The notes under the pieces were generated by a model. That model was not told the DNA's origin. It did no database searches and saw only the letters and a list, made by a program, of their open reading frames with translations. Shown here one piece after another: positions 4,615-5,976 of a DNA stretch of 5,976 nt (position 1 is its first letter; every line of letters starts with the position of its first letter). Source of the stretch: Bdellovibrionales bacterium (GTDB lineage: Bacteria; Bdellovibrionota; Bdellovibrionia; Bdellovibrionales; JAMPXM01); assembly GCA_005792225.1 (NCBI GenBank), contig SXSP01000403.1:1-5976 (forward strand), written 5' to 3'. The position numbers and the translations under genes were made by a program.

Positions 4615-5976
4615 TCAGCCGGTCGTCATCATTCCTGAAGAAACTCCGGTGACCGACACCCGTAAAAGATGAACGTCATTGTCCCGTTCAGACAAAATCT
4701 GCAAGAGGTTCAGCGGATGAATCATCGGCGAACGCAGTCGTATGCTTTCACCGAGCCAAGGTCGGAACCAAAGTAAGTCCTCATGACCCGTGACATATTT
4801 GAAGAACGCAAGAGCGCGGTCATATTCACTCGCGAACTCGACGTAGGCTTCCTTTTTCCGCTCCGGCTTTAATCCGGGGGCGGTTTCCAGGTACAGGCGC
4901 CAAATCGGGAGCTCACCCTTGGCGAGAGTAAAGCCCAATGCCTTCACGTAGGAGGCAAAAACAGGTTCATCGAGGAGCGCTTGACGAATTTCCTTCTTTT
5001 CATCAAGAGACATCTCCGTCCACGCTTGACCGACACCCCACCACGTGGGGAACAAAACGCGCGTTTGCGTCCAGCAAAGAATCCACGGGATCGCGCGGAG
5101 ACCACTGACCCCGAGCTGGGCTGCAAGTTGAGCCGCCCGCTTCACCGGGCGTGAGCCTATTTTCAGATGGCTCAGATAGGTATACGGTGTCGCCTTCTCG
5201 ACGAGCTCCAGAAAAGCGACGCTTCCCACTTGAGTGCGGTACGCTTTCGAGATCTTTGCGGCGAAGCTCTCGAGCGCAGGACTTTCGGAGAATGCCACCG
5301 GCTTGGTGAGCCCCTTCACCGCGCTTCCCACGATATTCTCGATTTGCCGACGCGCGATCTCGGGACTCGCGAGAGATCTTTCAACCATCTCGCCTTGCAC
5401 CGTCACTTTGTAGCGGCGAAGCGCCGAGCGCGGCCACCAGGCCGTTTGATCTTCGATCGACCCACCTCCACGATCGACGCTGCCGCCAGAGCCGTGAAAG
5501 AAAATGGGAGTCAACATCGCTCGTTTACAAGTTTTCTCGAGCTTCGGGAGTGTTTTCGCGATGGCCAACCGGCTCGCCAAAACTCCCGCTTCTTTGGAGG
5601 AATCCGAGTAACCCACCATGAGTTCAACGAGCCCACCCCAACGCTCGCTCGCGGCTTTTCGAATTTCAGGAACTTGAAGCATCTCATCGACAATCGTTTC
5701 CGAGCGCGCGAGAGAACCGGCTTCTTCGAAGAGCGGGACGATCGGGAGCTTCAATTCACCGAAAGCGCGCTTCTGTTTCGAGGCCGCGGCTTGGATGTCC
5801 TCGATCGCTCGGGTCATGCTGATGATGAATCCGCGCGCATACCACCGTGGATCGCTGCCCTTCGCGAGCTTCGCGATCGCCGCCAGCATTCGGTCGATGG
5901 CGAGTTTTCCCTTATCGTCAGAATGAAGCACGTCGGAAGATTCACGGAGCTCCAGCGGCACGACAAGGCCCGGAAA
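4615..5976 (-). CDS. ppc: Phosphoenolpyruvate carboxylase, C-terminal part (start lies past right edge)
   Basis: Catalyses PEP + bicarbonate to oxaloacetate + phosphate in the cytosol, refilling the TCA cycle. The last 453 codons are visible and the frame is open at the right edge. Numbering from the first visible codon, motifs in order are LELRES (8-13, cf. DIRQES with Arg396 in E. coli), ISMT, VPLFEE (80-85), LMVGYSDSSKEAG (119-131) with active-site Lys128, FFHGSGGSVDRGGG (159-172), VQGEM (193-197), IGSRPVKR (273-280), LRAIPWILCWTQTR (293-306), LAKGELPIW (351-359), SIRLRSP (411-417) and a terminal GMMTTG (cf. GMRNTG). His161 and Arg169 of the glycine-rich loop are kept, but the Arg of HGRGG is Ser163 and the Gly before Arg169 is Asp168. 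The Asn that binds the inhibitor aspartate in E. coli (Asn881) is Thr451. The Arg11-to-Lys128 spacing (117) is about 33 shorter than in E. coli. It converges with the membrane protein gene across 21 bp. Family certain; catalytic detail and regulation open. Confidence 0.96.
   Translation of the reverse strand, partial: FPGLVVPLELRESSDVLHSDDKGKLAIDRMLAAIAKLAKGSDPRWYARGFIISMTRAIEDIQAAASKQKRAFGELKLPIVPLFEEAGSLARSETIVDEMLQVPEIRKAASERWGGLVELMVGYSDSSKEAGVLASRLAIAKTLPKLEKTCKRAMLTPIFFHGSGGSVDRGGGSIEDQTAWWPRSALRRYKVTVQGEMVERSLASPEIARRQIENIVGSAVKGLTKPVAFSESPALESFAAKISKAYRTQVGSVAFLELVEKATPYTYLSHLKIGSRPVKRAAQLAAQLGVSGLRAIPWILCWTQTRVLFPTWWGVGQAWTEMSLDEKKEIRQALLDEPVFASYVKALGFTLAKGELPIWRLYLETAPGLKPERKKEAYVEFASEYDRALAFFKYVTGHEDLLWFRPWLGESIRLRSPMIHPLNLLQILSERDNDVHLLRVSVTGVSSGMMTTG

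Noticed and set aside
1..5976. Horizontal transfer or mobile element
   Set aside because: No transposase, integrase, tRNA, terminal repeat or abrupt change in base composition was seen; the genes look like stable chromosome.

Overview
The window looks like a chromosomal stretch of a Gram-negative, predator- or deltaproteobacteria-like bacterium. Bdellovibrionota or a relative is my best guess; Myxococcota or another former deltaproteobacterium is possible. The reasons are an MreB-family actin homologue without mreC/mreD beside it, a secreted protein with paired cysteines, a proline-rich inner-membrane protein and a MotB-type channel protein, all in one run of genes, in moderately GC-rich DNA. 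The lineage is an inference; no rRNA or other marker gene is present. I see no mobile element, CRISPR array, tRNA or rRNA.

Layout. Positions 1-3613 hold four genes on the minus strand, read from right to left: mreB (2579-3613), a secreted trypsin-fold-like protein that appears to lack its catalytic residues (1061-2476, TTG start), a proline-rich single-span membrane protein (231-1064, joined to the previous gene by an ATGA stop/start overlap), and the first 48 codons of a MotB-like membrane protein (1-146, continuing off the left edge). Positions 3614-3801 are a divergent intergenic region with a small dyad. Positions 3802-4593 encode, on the plus strand, a multi-span membrane protein with a possible bacterial PH-like domain. 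Its stop lies only 21 bp from the end of the convergent ppc gene (4615-5976, minus strand), of which only the C-terminal part of phosphoenolpyruvate carboxylase is inside the window.

How the genes may work together. The four left-hand genes supply a cytoplasmic filament protein, a proline-rich bridge through the inner membrane, a periplasmic factor and a membrane protein with the aspartate expected in an ion-channel stator. This is the parts list expected of an envelope-spanning machine linked to the cytoskeleton, and it is the most interesting hypothesis in the window. Co-direction and the ATGA coupling support co-expression of at least the two middle genes; the 102-bp gap after mreB contains a plausible internal promoter. 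The carboxylase (anaplerotic oxaloacetate supply) and the PH-like membrane protein show no evident functional link to this cluster.
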